Shown: positions 28,104 through 37,990 of the stretch, piece by piece
How positions within the stretch are numbered: position 1 is the first letter of the stretch
Layout: each line of letters starts with the position of its first letter
DNA from: Aquificota bacterium
GTDB lineage: Bacteria > Thermosulfidibacterota > Thermosulfidibacteria > Thermosulfidibacterales > B14-G1
NCBI GenBank assembly: GCA_015486015.1
Contig: WFSL01000027.1
Coordinates: 11,869 to 75,868 of the forward strand
DNA length: 64,000 nucleotides
Reading direction: 5' to 3'
Made by a program: the position numbers and the translations under genes
The notes under the pieces: model-generated
The model's input: only the letters and a program-made list of their open reading frames with translations
What the model was told of the DNA's origin: nothing
Database searches by the model: none

Positions 28104-29396
28104 TCACAAGTAGAGTTTGATGATAAATATGCCCCCTAATACCCACAGCACAGGGTGCACCTCTCTCCATCGGCCAGTAAACAGCTTCATTACAGGATAG
28201 GAGATGAACCCAGCGGCCAGGCCGTTGGCAATGGAGTAAGTAAGAGGCATGGTAAAGAGTGTGAGGAATGCGGGTAGTGCCTCCGTGATATCTGCCCATG
28301 GGAGGTCCTTGGCCTGGGAAGTCATGAGGATGCCTACAACTATCAGGGCGGGGGCCGTGGCTGCAGGTGGGACTACCTTGACTATGGGTGTGAAGAAGAG
28401 GGAGAGGAGAAAGAGGAGGCTTACCACCACTGCAGTGATGCCAGTCCTTCCGCCCTCTGCCACCCCTGTGGAACTCTCTATGTAGGTGGTTACAGTGGAG
28501 GTACCTGTCACAGCCCCCATGACGGTTCCAATGGCGTCGGCCATAAGTGCCTGGTCCATGCGCTTTAGTGTCCCATTGCTCATGAACCCTCCCAATGTGC
28601 CCATAGCAGTGAGGGAGCCAATGGTGTCGAACATGTCAACAAATAGCAGGGCCAGTACTGCTTGCCAGAATTCCATGGTAGTGATCCCTGAGAGGTCCAT
28701 CTTGAGGAGGGTGGAAGAGGGATGGGGTGTGGCGAGGAATCCCTTAGGTGGTGAGGTGTTGCCTGTAGCAAGTGCTGTAAGGGTTACAACTATGATACCT
28801 ATAAATATGGCCCCCTTTACCCTCCGAGCCATGAGGACCCCGATAAGGATGAGTCCGATGAATGAGAGGATGGGGGTGGGGGCAGAGAGATGACCCAGAG
28901 TTACTAAGGTGTCGGGGGATCCCCTTATGAACCCGGCATCCCTCATGCCGATGAAGGTGATGAAGAGGCCTATCCCTACAGGGGTGGCCGACCTGATGCT
29001 TTGTGGTATCGCTATCACCAGTCTCCTTCTGAGGCCGAAGAGCGTGAGGAGGATGAAGAGCATCCCCTCTATGAAGACCGCGCCAAGGGCTACCTGCCAG
29101 GTGTAACCCAGCCCCTTCACAATCCCATAGGTGAAGTATGCATTGAGTCCCATTCCTGGGGCCAGGGCAAAGGGGTATCCAGCATATATCCCCATAATTA
29201 AGGTGGCCAGTGCCGAGGCTGTGCAGGTGGCAAATATCACCCCTTCAAAGGGCATACCTGCATGGGATAGGATGGCAGGGTTGACAAATATGATGTATGC
29301 CATGGTGAGAAAGGTGGTCACTCCAGCCCTGACCTCACGACGGAGTTCCTGGGGCGTGAGGCGAGGAAAAGAAGCAGGCCGTAGGTGATCGAGCAT
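28104..29396 (-). CDS. NCS2-family guanine/hypoxanthine permease (AzgA/PbuG-like)
   Basis: Inner-membrane purine:proton symporter of 430 residues with about 12-14 hydrophobic segments. Signatures: AGVTTFLTMAYIIFVNPAIL, ALAPGMGLNAYF, LLFVDMFDTIGSL and GTSTVTTYIESSTGVAEGGRTG, which are diagnostic for the AzgA-like branch. Substrate is inferred. Lies 47 bases after murA (same strand). Confidence 0.9.
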   Translation of the reverse strand: MLDHLRPASFPRLTPQELRREVRAGVTTFLTMAYIIFVNPAILSHAGMPFEGVIFATCTASALATLIMGIYAGYPFALAPGMGLNAYFTYGIVKGLGYTWQVALGAVFIEGMLFILLTLFGLRRRLVIAIPQSIRSATPVGIGLFITFIGMRDAGFIRGSPDTLVTLGHLSAPTPILSFIGLILIGVLMARRVKGAIFIGIIVVTLTALATGNTSPPKGFLATPHPSSTLLKMDLSGITTMEFWQAVLALLFVDMFDTIGSLTAMGTLGGFMSNGTLKRMDQALMADAIGTVMGAVTGTSTVTTYIESSTGVAEGGRTGITAVVVSLLFLLSLFFTPIVKVVPPAATAPALIVVGILMTSQAKDLPWADITEALPAFLTLFTMPLTYSIANGLAAGFISYPVMKLFTGRWREVHPVLWVLGGIFIIKLYL

Positions 29397-29443
29397 GGTT
29401 TCCCCTGTTTGTGGTTCAACCTACTTAAATACCATATCTGGGC

Positions 29444-30709
29444 CTAAGGCCAGTCCTCTTTTATGCGTTCGATTTTGGCCCCCAGGGCTATCAGTTTTCG
29501 GTCCAATCTTTCGTAGCCTCTGTCTAAGTGGTATATCCTGGAAATCCTACTCTCTCCCTTTGCAGCCAGACCAGCCAGCACTAAGGAGGCACTGGCCCTC
29601 AGATCAGTTGCCATAACAGGGGCACCCTTCAGCGTTTCTATGCCCTCCACCACAGCCTTATTGCCCTCTACCTTTATCTGTGCCCCCATGCGCTGCAGCT
29701 CCGCTGCGTGGAGGAACCTGTTTTCGAATATCATCTCCGTAATCACCGAGGTGCCATGAGCGATGCTCATCAGCGCCATGAACTGTGCCTGGACATCCGT
29801 TGGGAAGCCTGGATAAGGGAGGGTAGTGATGTCCACCGCTTTAGGTCGGCAGGAGCCCTTTACCTCTATAGCCCTATCCTCGATATTGAGTTTTATGCCT
29901 GCCTCTTTTAGCTTCTGGGTCACGGCCTCGAGGTGGTGAGGGATCACCCCCTCAACCCTCACATCCCCCCCCGTTATGGCCCCTGCTATAAGGAGGGTGG
30001 CCGCTTCTATCCTGTCTGGCATCACCCTGTGATGGTAGCCCTTGAGCCCCTTCACCCCTCGAATATGCATGGTGTCTGTACCCTCCCCTTCTATGGAGGC
30101 GCCCATGCACCTGAGGACCTGGGCAAGCTCCTGTACCTCGGGCTCTTTGGCGCAGTTCTCCAGTATGGTCTCTCCCTTAGCCAGGCTTGATGCCATAAGG
30201 ATGTTCTCTGTACCCGTGACTGTCACCTTGTCGAAATAGATGGTGTTTCCATGCAGCATGTTGCAGGTGGCCACCACGTATCCTTCTTCCAAGGTTACTC
30301 GAGTACCAAGCCTTTCTAAGGCCTTCAGATGCAGGTCTATAGGTCTCACACCAATGGCACACCCCCCTGGAAGTGAGATCTTGGCCTTGCAGAATCGGCC
30401 AACCATGGGGCCCAGCACGAGGATGGACGCCCTCATGGTCTTCACCAGCTCGTAAGGGGCCTCCATAGAAGAGAGGCCTGCCGCCTGGATGGTGATCCTT
30501 TCTCCTTTCCATGTCACCTGTGCTCCTAAGGCCTTTAAGAGTGAGACCATAGTGCTTACATCCCTAAGCCTGGGCACCCCTTCCAACACGCAAGGCTCAG
30601 GTGTGAGAAGGGCAGCAGCCATAAGCGGCAGTACCGAGTTCTTCGCCCCACTTACAGTCACCTTACCCCTCAGTGGTTTTCCACCGTGTATGAGGAATGC
30701 CTCCATCAT
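29444..30709 (-). CDS. murA: UDP-N-acetylglucosamine 1-carboxyvinyltransferase
   Basis: First committed step of peptidoglycan synthesis. The 421-residue protein has [15 protein letters not shown] and the active-site cysteine Cys117 in [14 protein letters not shown], the target of fosfomycin in this family. Two ATGs (30709 and 30706) follow GGAGGAG; the second shares its first base with the TGA of prmC. In many genomes the order is prfA-prmC-murA; here prfA is missing. Confidence 0.96.
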   Translation of the reverse strand: MMEAFLIHGGKPLRGKVTVSGAKNSVLPLMAAALLTPEPCVLEGVPRLRDVSTMVSLLKALGAQVTWKGERITIQAAGLSSMEAPYELVKTMRASILVLGPMVGRFCKAKISLPGGCAIGVRPIDLHLKALERLGTRVTLEEGYVVATCNMLHGNTIYFDKVTVTGTENILMASSLAKGETILENCAKEPEVQELAQVLRCMGASIEGEGTDTMHIRGVKGLKGYHHRVMPDRIEAATLLIAGAITGGDVRVEGVIPHHLEAVTQKLKEAGIKLNIEDRAIEVKGSCRPKAVDITTLPYPGFPTDVQAQFMALMSIAHGTSVITEMIFENRFLHAAELQRMGAQIKVEGNKAVVEGIETLKGAPVMATDLRASASLVLAGLAAKGESRISRIYHLDRGYERLDRKLIALGAKIERIKEDWP

Positions 30710-31560
30710 CTCCTCCTGGCCAGCACCACCCTGTCCCTACCCTCTAAATCGGGGAAGAAACTCACCCCTGTATAAGGTTTGCCCTCAAACAAGTCTTCTA
30801 CCTTGTGTCTCTGCTGCCACCCTATCTCCAAGGCCAGGAAGCCGTTGGGCAACAGGTGCCTCCAGGCCTTGGAAACGAGGGCATTCAAATAGAACAGTCC
30901 CCCTTTACCTCCCTTAAGGGCATGGGATGGCTCGTATCCCCGCACCTCTTTGGGCAGGGAGTTCCACTCCTCCTCCGCCACATAGGGGGGGTTTGAGATG
31001 ATGGCATGGAAGGCCTCCTCTTTAAAGGGTGCGAGGAGATCTCCCTGTACAAGGGCAAGTCGGTCTGTTACCTTTATGTGGGCGGCATTTTTCTTGGCTA
31101 TCCTTAGGGCATCTAAGCTGATATCTGCAGCTATTCCCACGGCGTTGGGAAGATCTGCCAAGATAGAGATGATGAGGCATCCAGACCCTGTGCCTACATC
31201 CAAAATCAGGGGTGCATCCCAGTCCCTAAGGGTCTCCAATGTTACCTGTACCAGCACCTCGCTCTCACGCCTGGGGATGAGCACCCGTGGATTCACCACA
31301 AATTCGTGCTTCCAGAAGCCTTGCTTTCCAGTGATGTACTGAAGGGGCTCGCCCTTTATGCGGCGCTTTACCATACCCTTGAAGGTAGCAAGCTCCTCAG
31401 GGTGGAGGGGACGGTGAGGATCTAAATAGAGATCTAAGCGGTTCACGCCTAAGAGATGGGCCACGAGCTGTTCCCCCTCCAACCTCGGGGATGCGAGTCC
31501 CTTTCCCCTGAGGTACTCCTCTGTCCACTTAAGTAGCCTCTGTACCGTCCAGCGCTCCAA
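30706..31560 (-). CDS. prmC: Peptide-chain release factor glutamine methyltransferase
   Basis: Methylates the GGQ glutamine of release factors. The protein shows an N-terminal helical domain, the linker GKQGFWKHEFVVNPRVLIPRRESE, SAM loop DVGTGSGCLIIS and the catalytic NPPY. The start is uncertain: TTG 31560 sits 6 bases after AAGAGGAG and gives the normal length (284 residues); GTG 31566 is too close to that site, and ATG 31608 would overlap pgi by 37 bases with a poor ribosome site. Confidence 0.9.
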   Translation of the reverse strand: MERWTVQRLLKWTEEYLRGKGLASPRLEGEQLVAHLLGVNRLDLYLDPHRPLHPEELATFKGMVKRRIKGEPLQYITGKQGFWKHEFVVNPRVLIPRRESEVLVQVTLETLRDWDAPLILDVGTGSGCLIISILADLPNAVGIAADISLDALRIAKKNAAHIKVTDRLALVQGDLLAPFKEEAFHAIISNPPYVAEEEWNSLPKEVRGYEPSHALKGGKGGLFYLNALVSKAWRHLLPNGFLALEIGWQQRHKVEDLFEGKPYTGVSFFPDLEGRDRVVLARRR

Positions 31561-31571
31561 TTCCACTCCTC

Positions 31572-32915
31572 TTAAACGATGAGGGATGCCTTTATGCTTT
31601 TCTCCCATATCTTTTGGGCCTCATAGCCCTTGTCTTGGTAGCCTTCTCTCCCCATAAGCCCATAGGTGAGCTGTTTCCCCTCTTCAACTCCAGGTTGGTC
31701 AAAGGGGTTTATGCCATAGAGATATCCACTTAGGGCCGTGGCCATCTCATAGACCATGAAAAGGGCCCCCATGCATGCCTCATCTATCTTAGGTAGGGTG
31801 ATGGTGATTGATGGTACTCCCCTCTTGGCCAATGCCGATGCTGTGCCTATCAGTTCCCTTTTCAGCAGCTCCCCCAGCCTGTGTCTGCCCAGGTATGCCA
31901 ATGCAGGTTTGTGCGGATATAGGTGGGGTATTTCATGGTCTAAGGCGAAGTTTTCTACCTGGAGGAAGGTGATCACCTTGTCCCTTGGCCCCTCGTTGTA
32001 TAGCTGTATCTGGGAGTGCTGATCTACGGCCCCTATGGCCTTAACTGGAGTTTGACCCTTCCCATCCTTACCCAGACTTTCTGCCCAGAGCTGACGGTAC
32101 CAGTCTACAAAGGTAGAGAGCCTTTCATGGTAGGCCATCATCACAGAGATACCCCTGTGTTCCAGGGTCTGGTAGAGGTAGTGGAGTCCCGCTATGAGCC
32201 AGGCTGGATTATGGGTCACGGAGTCTTGCCTCTTACAGGCCTCCAGCGCTCTGCTTGCCCCTTCAAGGAGCCTCTTTACATCTATCCCCAGGACAGCGGC
32301 TGGGAATAGCCCTACAGGAGAAAGCACAGAAAACCGGCCGCCTACATTGGAGGGGATATCCAGCGACCTGTAACCCTCTTCTCGAGCCAATTCCCTAAGG
32401 GTGCCTCTGTGGGGATCGGTGATAAAGACTATCCGTTTGCGTGCCTCTTCTCTACCTACGGCCCTTTGTAGCAGGCCCAGGGCTACCAGGAAGTTGGCCA
32501 TAGACTCTGCTGTGGAGCCAGATTTGGAGACCACGCAGAAGCAGGTCGCCTCTATTTTTACTTCACTCATGGTCTTCTCCACCTTCACAGGGTCTACATT
32601 GTCGAGGATGTGGAAGGTAGGGTGTGAATGCCGGTTGTAAGACGGACCCCTCAAGGCGTCAAAGAGGGTCTGTGCACCCAAGGAAGAGCCGCCAATGCCG
32701 ATAAGCACAAAATGATCGTATAGGTTTCTCACCTCTCTGGCCACTTGAAGGACAGGAGAAGGATCCTGAAGGGGCAGATCCATGAATCCCACTTCCCCCC
32801 TTGCTCCCTCTTCCTCCAGCCATTGCTGGGCCTCCAACAGCCTCTCCCGTAGCCCCTCCAATGCCTCCAATGTCACCCTTCCCTGGCCCAAGGCTAAACC
32901 ATAGGCTATCCTCAT
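31572..32915 (-). CDS. pgi: Glucose-6-phosphate isomerase
   Basis: Interconverts glucose-6-phosphate and fructose-6-phosphate. The 447-residue protein is the short bacterial type, with IGIGGSSLGAQTLFDAL, VVSKSGSTAES, the NVGGRFSVLSPVG signature and the C-terminal YEMATALSGYLYGINPFDQPGVE. ATG 32915 is behind GGGGGAGA; the frame is open further upstream but into the divergent promoter region shared with serS. Confidence 0.96.
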   Translation of the reverse strand: MRIAYGLALGQGRVTLEALEGLRERLLEAQQWLEEEGARGEVGFMDLPLQDPSPVLQVAREVRNLYDHFVLIGIGGSSLGAQTLFDALRGPSYNRHSHPTFHILDNVDPVKVEKTMSEVKIEATCFCVVSKSGSTAESMANFLVALGLLQRAVGREEARKRIVFITDPHRGTLRELAREEGYRSLDIPSNVGGRFSVLSPVGLFPAAVLGIDVKRLLEGASRALEACKRQDSVTHNPAWLIAGLHYLYQTLEHRGISVMMAYHERLSTFVDWYRQLWAESLGKDGKGQTPVKAIGAVDQHSQIQLYNEGPRDKVITFLQVENFALDHEIPHLYPHKPALAYLGRHRLGELLKRELIGTASALAKRGVPSITITLPKIDEACMGALFMVYEMATALSGYLYGINPFDQPGVEEGKQLTYGLMGREGYQDKGYEAQKIWEKSIKASLIV

Positions 32916-33029
32916 AGTCTCCCCCTTTTTGTTTGTCTTATGTGACATAGAGGCCCAAAAGGCAATCACCCTTTCCTTGCCTGTGAAGAGGGCTTTATTT
33001 ATAACCCCAGAGGGAGATAGGGAGGGACT

Positions 33030-34304
33030 ATGCTGGAATTGGCCTTTTTGAGGAGGAACCTGGAGTATGTTCGTGAAAGGCTGGCCACCAGAGGGGTTCA
33101 GGTAGACTGGGAATACTTTCTGGAAACCGATGAGAAGAGGCGCAGGGCCATCCAGGAGGTGGAGGAGCTGAAGCATGTGCGCAATACCATCTCCAAGGAG
33201 TTGGGCAGGAGGAAGGCCCGGGGTGAAGATATCTCAGGTGATAGGGAGCAGATGAAGACCCTATCCGAAAGGATTAAAGAGATGGAGTCTCAGGTAGAGG
33301 AATGGGATGCCCGTCTCTATGCATTTCTGGAAACCCTGCCCAATCTTCCCCATGAGTCTGTGCCTGTAGGGCTGGATGAGGGGGGCAACGTGGTGGTGAG
33401 GAGATGGGGTGAACCAAGGGGGTTTCCCTTCCCGCCACGCCCCCACTACGAACTGGGGGAGGCCTTGGGTATCCTGGACCTCAGGAGGGCGGCAAAGATC
33501 TCGGGCTCCAGATTTGCCGTGCTTAGGGGCTGGGGGGCCCGTTTGGAAATGGCGCTCATCCAGTTCATGCTCGATCTCCATGTGAATGCCCACGGTTATA
33601 CCCCGTTTATGACACCGTACATGGTGAATCAGGAGACCATGTATGCCACAGGGCAACTGCCTAAGTTTGAGGAGGAGCTCTATCGCATAGAGAGGGACCA
33701 GCTCTATCTCATACCCACGGCCGAGGTGACCTTGGTGAATCTCCACAGGGGCGAGACCCTCAGCGAGGTGGACTTGCCCCTCTGCTATACTGCCTATACC
33801 CCGTGCTTCAGGCGGGAGGCAGGTTCTCACGGTCAGGACGTGAGGGGGATCATCCGGCAGCACCAGTTTGATAAGGTAGAGTTGGTGAAGTTCACCACAC
33901 CAGAGACCAGCTATGAGGAGCTGGAGAGGCTCACTGCCGATGCAGAGGAGGTGCTGCAAAGGCTGGAGCTGCCCTATCAGGTAGTGGAGCTGTGTACTGG
34001 GGATCTGGGTTTTGCTGCGGCAAAGACCTATGACATAGAGGTATGGATCCCTTCCCAGGGGCGTTACCGGGAGGTGTCCAGCTGCTCAAACTGTGAGGAT
34101 TTCCAGGCCAGGAGGGGAAACATAAGATACAGGCCTGTAAAAGGTGGTAAGAGCAGGCTGGTTCATACCCTCAACGGTTCGGGGGTAGCTGTGGGAAGGG
34201 CCATGGTAGCCCTTTTGGAGAACCATCAGGAGGAGGATGGGACAGTGGTGATTCCTCAGGCCTTGGTCCCCTACTTGGGCATAGATAGGCTCACACCGGG
34301 ATAG
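33030..34304 (+). CDS. serS: Seryl-tRNA synthetase
   Basis: Class II synthetase of 424 residues. N-terminal coiled-coil arm (residues 1-100, with [19 protein letters not shown]), motif 2 [31 protein letters not shown] and motif 3 [19 protein letters not shown]. Its stop abuts the holB ATG with no gap. Confidence 0.97.
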   Translation: MLELAFLRRNLEYVRERLATRGVQVDWEYFLETDEKRRRAIQEVEELKHVRNTISKELGRRKARGEDISGDREQMKTLSERIKEMESQVEEWDARLYAFLETLPNLPHESVPVGLDEGGNVVVRRWGEPRGFPFPPRPHYELGEALGILDLRRAAKISGSRFAVLRGWGARLEMALIQFMLDLHVNAHGYTPFMTPYMVNQETMYATGQLPKFEEELYRIERDQLYLIPTAEVTLVNLHRGETLSEVDLPLCYTAYTPCFRREAGSHGQDVRGIIRQHQFDKVELVKFTTPETSYEELERLTADAEEVLQRLELPYQVVELCTGDLGFAAAKTYDIEVWIPSQGRYREVSSCSNCEDFQARRGNIRYRPVKGGKSRLVHTLNGSGVAVGRAMVALLENHQEEDGTVVIPQALVPYLGIDRLTPG

Positions 34305-35195
34305 ATGGGGACGCTTAATATCAAGGGGCATCAAGAGGTTAGGGCGCTACTTGGTCGCATCCTTGAGGAGGAGAGGCTGGGTCATGCCTACCTTTTTGTG
34401 GGTAGGGAGGGGATAGGTAAGAGACTGGTGGCATTGGAGTTTGCTGTTGGCATCTTAGGAGAGGGTAGTGGAGAAAGGGTACTGAGGGGCATACATCCGG
34501 ACCTCATGGTGGTAGAACCGGAGGAGGGGATTATTAGCATAGACACCATTCGGGATGTCCAAGAGTGGCTCTCCCTCTCACCCATGGAGGGGACCAAGAA
34601 GGTTTTGTTGATGGATGATGCACACGCCATGAGGGAAGAGGCGGCCAATGCCTTTCTCAAGAGTCTTGAGGAACCCCCTATCTCTTCCCTCATCCTCCTT
34701 GTCACTCCTCGTTCTCACCAATTACCTTCTACTATCCTCTCTCGATGCCAGGTGGTACGTTTTGCTCCTCTCAGGGAGAGGGAGGTGGAAGAGGTCCTCC
34801 TGGATCAAGGTGTGGATGAAGCTCTGGCCAAGGAGTTGGCCCCTGTTTCTCAGGGTTCCGTGGGGCAGGCCTTGGCCTTGATAGAGGATGAGGGTATTCT
34901 CAGATACGCCAAAGGGCTCTATGAGGGTGATATTAGGGTATCCTCTCTTCTGAAGGCCCTTTCTTGGAAGGGTAAGGTACCTGCATGGAAGAGGGACAGA
35001 GAAGCTGCCTTGAGGGTCCTGACGCTCCTTAGGGGCATGTTGATGAAAGATATGGAACGGGGTGAGCGATCGCCACTTCTGTGGGAAAGGCATAGGCTAT
35101 TGGCAAGGCTCGAGGAGTCTTTGTATCAATACAATCTCAACCCCCAGTTTATATTAGAGTATCTGGAGCTGAGATGGAGGAGCTTGGCACTATGA
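34305..35195 (+). CDS. holB: DNA polymerase III delta' subunit (clamp-loader), zinc module lost
   Basis: Clamp-loader AAA+ subunit of 296 residues. It shows HAYLFVGREGIGKR (Walker A-like), VLLMDDAHAMREEAANAFLKSLEEPP, ILLVTPRSHQLPSTILSRCQ. The usual zinc module, four cysteines just before GxHPD, is missing: the region reads ILGEGSGERVLRGIHPDL. Downstream order holB-ricT-metG-tatD is common in bacteria. Confidence 0.92.
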   Translation: MGTLNIKGHQEVRALLGRILEEERLGHAYLFVGREGIGKRLVALEFAVGILGEGSGERVLRGIHPDLMVVEPEEGIISIDTIRDVQEWLSLSPMEGTKKVLLMDDAHAMREEAANAFLKSLEEPPISSLILLVTPRSHQLPSTILSRCQVVRFAPLREREVEEVLLDQGVDEALAKELAPVSQGSVGQALALIEDEGILRYAKGLYEGDIRVSSLLKALSWKGKVPAWKRDREAALRVLTLLRGMLMKDMERGERSPLLWERHRLLARLEESLYQYNLNPQFILEYLELRWRSLAL

Positions 35196-36100
35196 TAGGT
35201 GAGGCTGTAAGGCACACCCCTGTAGGGGTGGAGAAGAAGGTGTGGTTGGTCTTTTCCAGGGCAGGGAAGCTCAGGCCCTATCGGTGTGGTTCCATGAATA
35301 TCAAGCCTGGGGATGCAGTTGTGGCTTATACTGAGAAGGGACTTGAGCTGGGGCTGGTAGTAAAGGGACCTGTGATGATGAGAGAGGTGGAGCCCCACAT
35401 CCCAGCTATAGAGAGGATAGCAACCCAGGAGGACAGGGAACTTTGGAAGGAGAACCAGCGGCTGGCAAAGGAGGCAGGGGCTTTCTGTGAAGAGAAGATC
35501 AGGGAGAGGGGCTTGCCCATGAAGCTGGTGGATGTGGGGTATACCTTGGACAGGGCGAAGGTGATATTCTATTTCTCCGCCGAGGGGAGGGTAGATTTTC
35601 GTGCCTTGGTCAGGGACTTGGCCAAGAGGCTCCGTACCCGCATAGAGATGCGTCAAATTGGTATCAGGGATGAGGCAAAGAAGCTTGGGGGCATTGGGCC
35701 CTGTGGTAGGGAGATTTGTTGTTCTAAGTTTATCAGGGAGTTTGAGCCGGTATCTATAAGAATGGCCAAGGACCAGTATTTGATTCTCAACCCCAGTAAG
35801 ATCTCTGGCCTATGCGGTCGTCTCATGTGTTGCCTCTGTTTTGAGTACGATACTTACAAGGAAGCGGGTGGAAGGTTTCCCCGAGTAGGTGAGCGGGTGG
35901 TAACCCTGGATGGCCATGAGGGTGAAGTGGTAAGCGTGAACATCGTCGGCGAAAAGGTGCTCCTTTCCTTAGGAAATGCCAAAGGGCAGCTGAGTGTTCC
36001 CCTGTCCCAGATAGTGAGGAGACAGAAAGGCGGTCGCTCGGAGAAGGAGGAGCATAAAAAGAGATTCTCTAAAACTACCAAGAGGAAGGAGGCCCATTAA
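35192..36100 (+). CDS. ricT: RicT/YaaT (PSP1 domain) protein
   Basis: PSP1-domain protein of 302 residues related to Bacillus RicT, part of the Y-complex (RicA-RicF-RicT) that steers RNase Y. Cysteines in GPCGREICCSKF and GLCGRLMCCLCFEYDTY correspond to the cluster ligands known in RicT. The C-terminus is a basic tail (GGRSEKEEHKKRFSKTTKRK). ATG 35192 overlaps the holB stop (ATGA) behind GGAGGAG; ATG 35174 is an alternative. Lies between holB and metG as in many genomes. Confidence 0.9.
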   Translation: MIGEAVRHTPVGVEKKVWLVFSRAGKLRPYRCGSMNIKPGDAVVAYTEKGLELGLVVKGPVMMREVEPHIPAIERIATQEDRELWKENQRLAKEAGAFCEEKIRERGLPMKLVDVGYTLDRAKVIFYFSAEGRVDFRALVRDLAKRLRTRIEMRQIGIRDEAKKLGGIGPCGREICCSKFIREFEPVSIRMAKDQYLILNPSKISGLCGRLMCCLCFEYDTYKEAGGRFPRVGERVVTLDGHEGEVVSVNIVGEKVLLSLGNAKGQLSVPLSQIVRRQKGGRSEKEEHKKRFSKTTKRKEAH

Positions 36101-36103
36101 GGG

Positions 36104-37990
36104 ATGAAAAAGTTTTATGTGACCACACCCATATACTATGTGAACGATGTACCCCATATTGGCCATGCATACACTACTGTGGCGGCTGATGTAATGGCGC
36201 GCTATAAGAGGCTTTGTGGCTTTAGAACCTTCTTCCTCACGGGTACCGATGAGCATGGTCAGAAGGTGGAGAAGGCTGCCCGCTCCCAGGGCATGGGTCC
36301 TGGGGAGTTGGCAGACCGCGTGGTAGTTCGGTTTCAGGGGTTGTGGAAGAGTCTCAATATCTCCAACGATCACTTTGTGAGGACTACGGACGTGTATCAC
36401 CAAAAGGCTGTCCAGGAGCTTTTCAAGATCATCAAGGAGAAAGGGGATATTTACCTGGGGGAGTATGAGGGGTGGTACTGTACACCATGCGAGACGTTCT
36501 GGAGCGAGGGCCAGCAGTTGGAGGGTAACCTTTGCCCAGACTGTGGCAGGCCTACAGAACGCCTAAAAGAGCCCAGCTATTTCTTCAGGCTCTCCAAGTA
36601 TCAGGATGCCCTTCTCAGGTTTTACGAAGAGCACCCCCACTTTGTCATGCCGGAGGTCAGGATGAATGAGATCGTCTCTTTTGTGAAGATGGGCCTCAAG
36701 GATATCAGCATAAGCCGCACTACCTTCAAGTGGGGGATCCCTGTGCCTGAGGATCCAGAGCATGTGATCTATGTATGGTTTGACGCCCTATTCAACTATG
36801 TGTCTGCAGCAGGTTATGGTTGGGACAGGGATAGATTTGGGACCTTTTGGCCTGCAGATCTCCACATCATAGGGAAGGACATCCTTCGGTTCCATGCCAT
36901 ATACTGGCCTGCCTTTTTGATGTCCGCAGGCCTGCCTCTCCCTAAGAGAGTGTTTGCCCATGGGTGGTGGACCATTGAGGGGCAGAAGATGTCTAAGTCT
37001 CTGAGAAATGTGGTGGATCCACACCGACTCATAGAAGAGTATGGGGCTGATGCCCTTAGATACTTCCTGATGAGGGAGGTCCCCTTTGGTCAAGACGGTG
37101 ATTTTTCTCACAAGGCCATGGCCCACAGGGTCAATTCCGATTTGGCCAATGATTTAGGTAACCTCCTTTACAGGAGCCTTACCATGACCCTGAAATACTT
37201 CAAGGGGGAGGTACCCAGTCCTGGGGGGGACATGAGGGAACTCCAGGGTTTGGCCTCTTCTGTGGTGAGAGATATGGAGGCTTTGATGGATCAGCAGGCC
37301 TTCAGTCGGGCATTGGAAAGGTTATGGGACCTGGTGAAAGGGGTAAACAGGTATATTGATACCAAGGCCCCTTGGGCCCTGGCCAAGGAGAAGCGCCATG
37401 AGGAGCTGGCCACAGTCATATACAGCATCCTTGAGGGGTGTCGGATCATTGCCCTCTTGGTGAGCCCCTTCATGCCTTCCAAGGCCCAGGAGATGTGGGA
37501 TCAGTTGGGGGTGGGTAAAGATGTGGCCATGGCCTCTATAAATGATGCTACCTGGGGAGGGCTCAAGCCGGGCACCAAGGTGAGGAAGGGCAGACCTCTT
37601 TTCCCTCGTCTTGATGAAAAGGCTATTGTGGCAAAGATTCAAAGAGAACTCTCTGAGCAGGTGGAGGAGGAAATCACCCTCCAGGAGTTTTCTAAGGTGA
37701 GGTTGGTGGTAGCCCAGATCCTTCATGCAGAGAGGGTCCCAGGCTCCAAAAGGCTTGTTAGACTCATGTTGGATACGGGAGAAGAGAAGCGTCAAGTGGT
37801 GGCGGGCATTGGTGAACACTATGACCCAGATGTCTTGATAGGCAAGAAGGTGCTCCTTGTGGCCAACCTGAAGCCTGCAAGGCTTATGGGGATGGAGTCC
37901 AAGGGAATGATACTTGCAGCGGTGTGGGAGAAGGGGATGGCTCTTCCCCTTTTCGTAGAAGATGTTCCTCCTGGGGCTGTGGTGAAATGA
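36104..37990 (+). CDS. metG: Methionyl-tRNA synthetase with C-terminal tRNA-binding domain
   Basis: Class I synthetase of 628 residues. HIGH box is HIGH in NDVPHIGHAYT, the KMSKS loop is GQKMSKSLRN, and a four-cysteine zinc knuckle (CTPC...CPDC) lies at about residues 126-150. Residues about 520-628 are the Trbd/EMAP domain used for dimerisation and tRNA binding. Starts 3 bases after ricT; tatD starts inside its stop. Confidence 0.97.
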   Translation: MKKFYVTTPIYYVNDVPHIGHAYTTVAADVMARYKRLCGFRTFFLTGTDEHGQKVEKAARSQGMGPGELADRVVVRFQGLWKSLNISNDHFVRTTDVYHQKAVQELFKIIKEKGDIYLGEYEGWYCTPCETFWSEGQQLEGNLCPDCGRPTERLKEPSYFFRLSKYQDALLRFYEEHPHFVMPEVRMNEIVSFVKMGLKDISISRTTFKWGIPVPEDPEHVIYVWFDALFNYVSAAGYGWDRDRFGTFWPADLHIIGKDILRFHAIYWPAFLMSAGLPLPKRVFAHGWWTIEGQKMSKSLRNVVDPHRLIEEYGADALRYFLMREVPFGQDGDFSHKAMAHRVNSDLANDLGNLLYRSLTMTLKYFKGEVPSPGGDMRELQGLASSVVRDMEALMDQQAFSRALERLWDLVKGVNRYIDTKAPWALAKEKRHEELATVIYSILEGCRIIALLVSPFMPSKAQEMWDQLGVGKDVAMASINDATWGGLKPGTKVRKGRPLFPRLDEKAIVAKIQRELSEQVEEEITLQEFSKVRLVVAQILHAERVPGSKRLVRLMLDTGEEKRQVVAGIGEHYDPDVLIGKKVLLVANLKPARLMGMESKGMILAAVWEKGMALPLFVEDVPPGAVVK

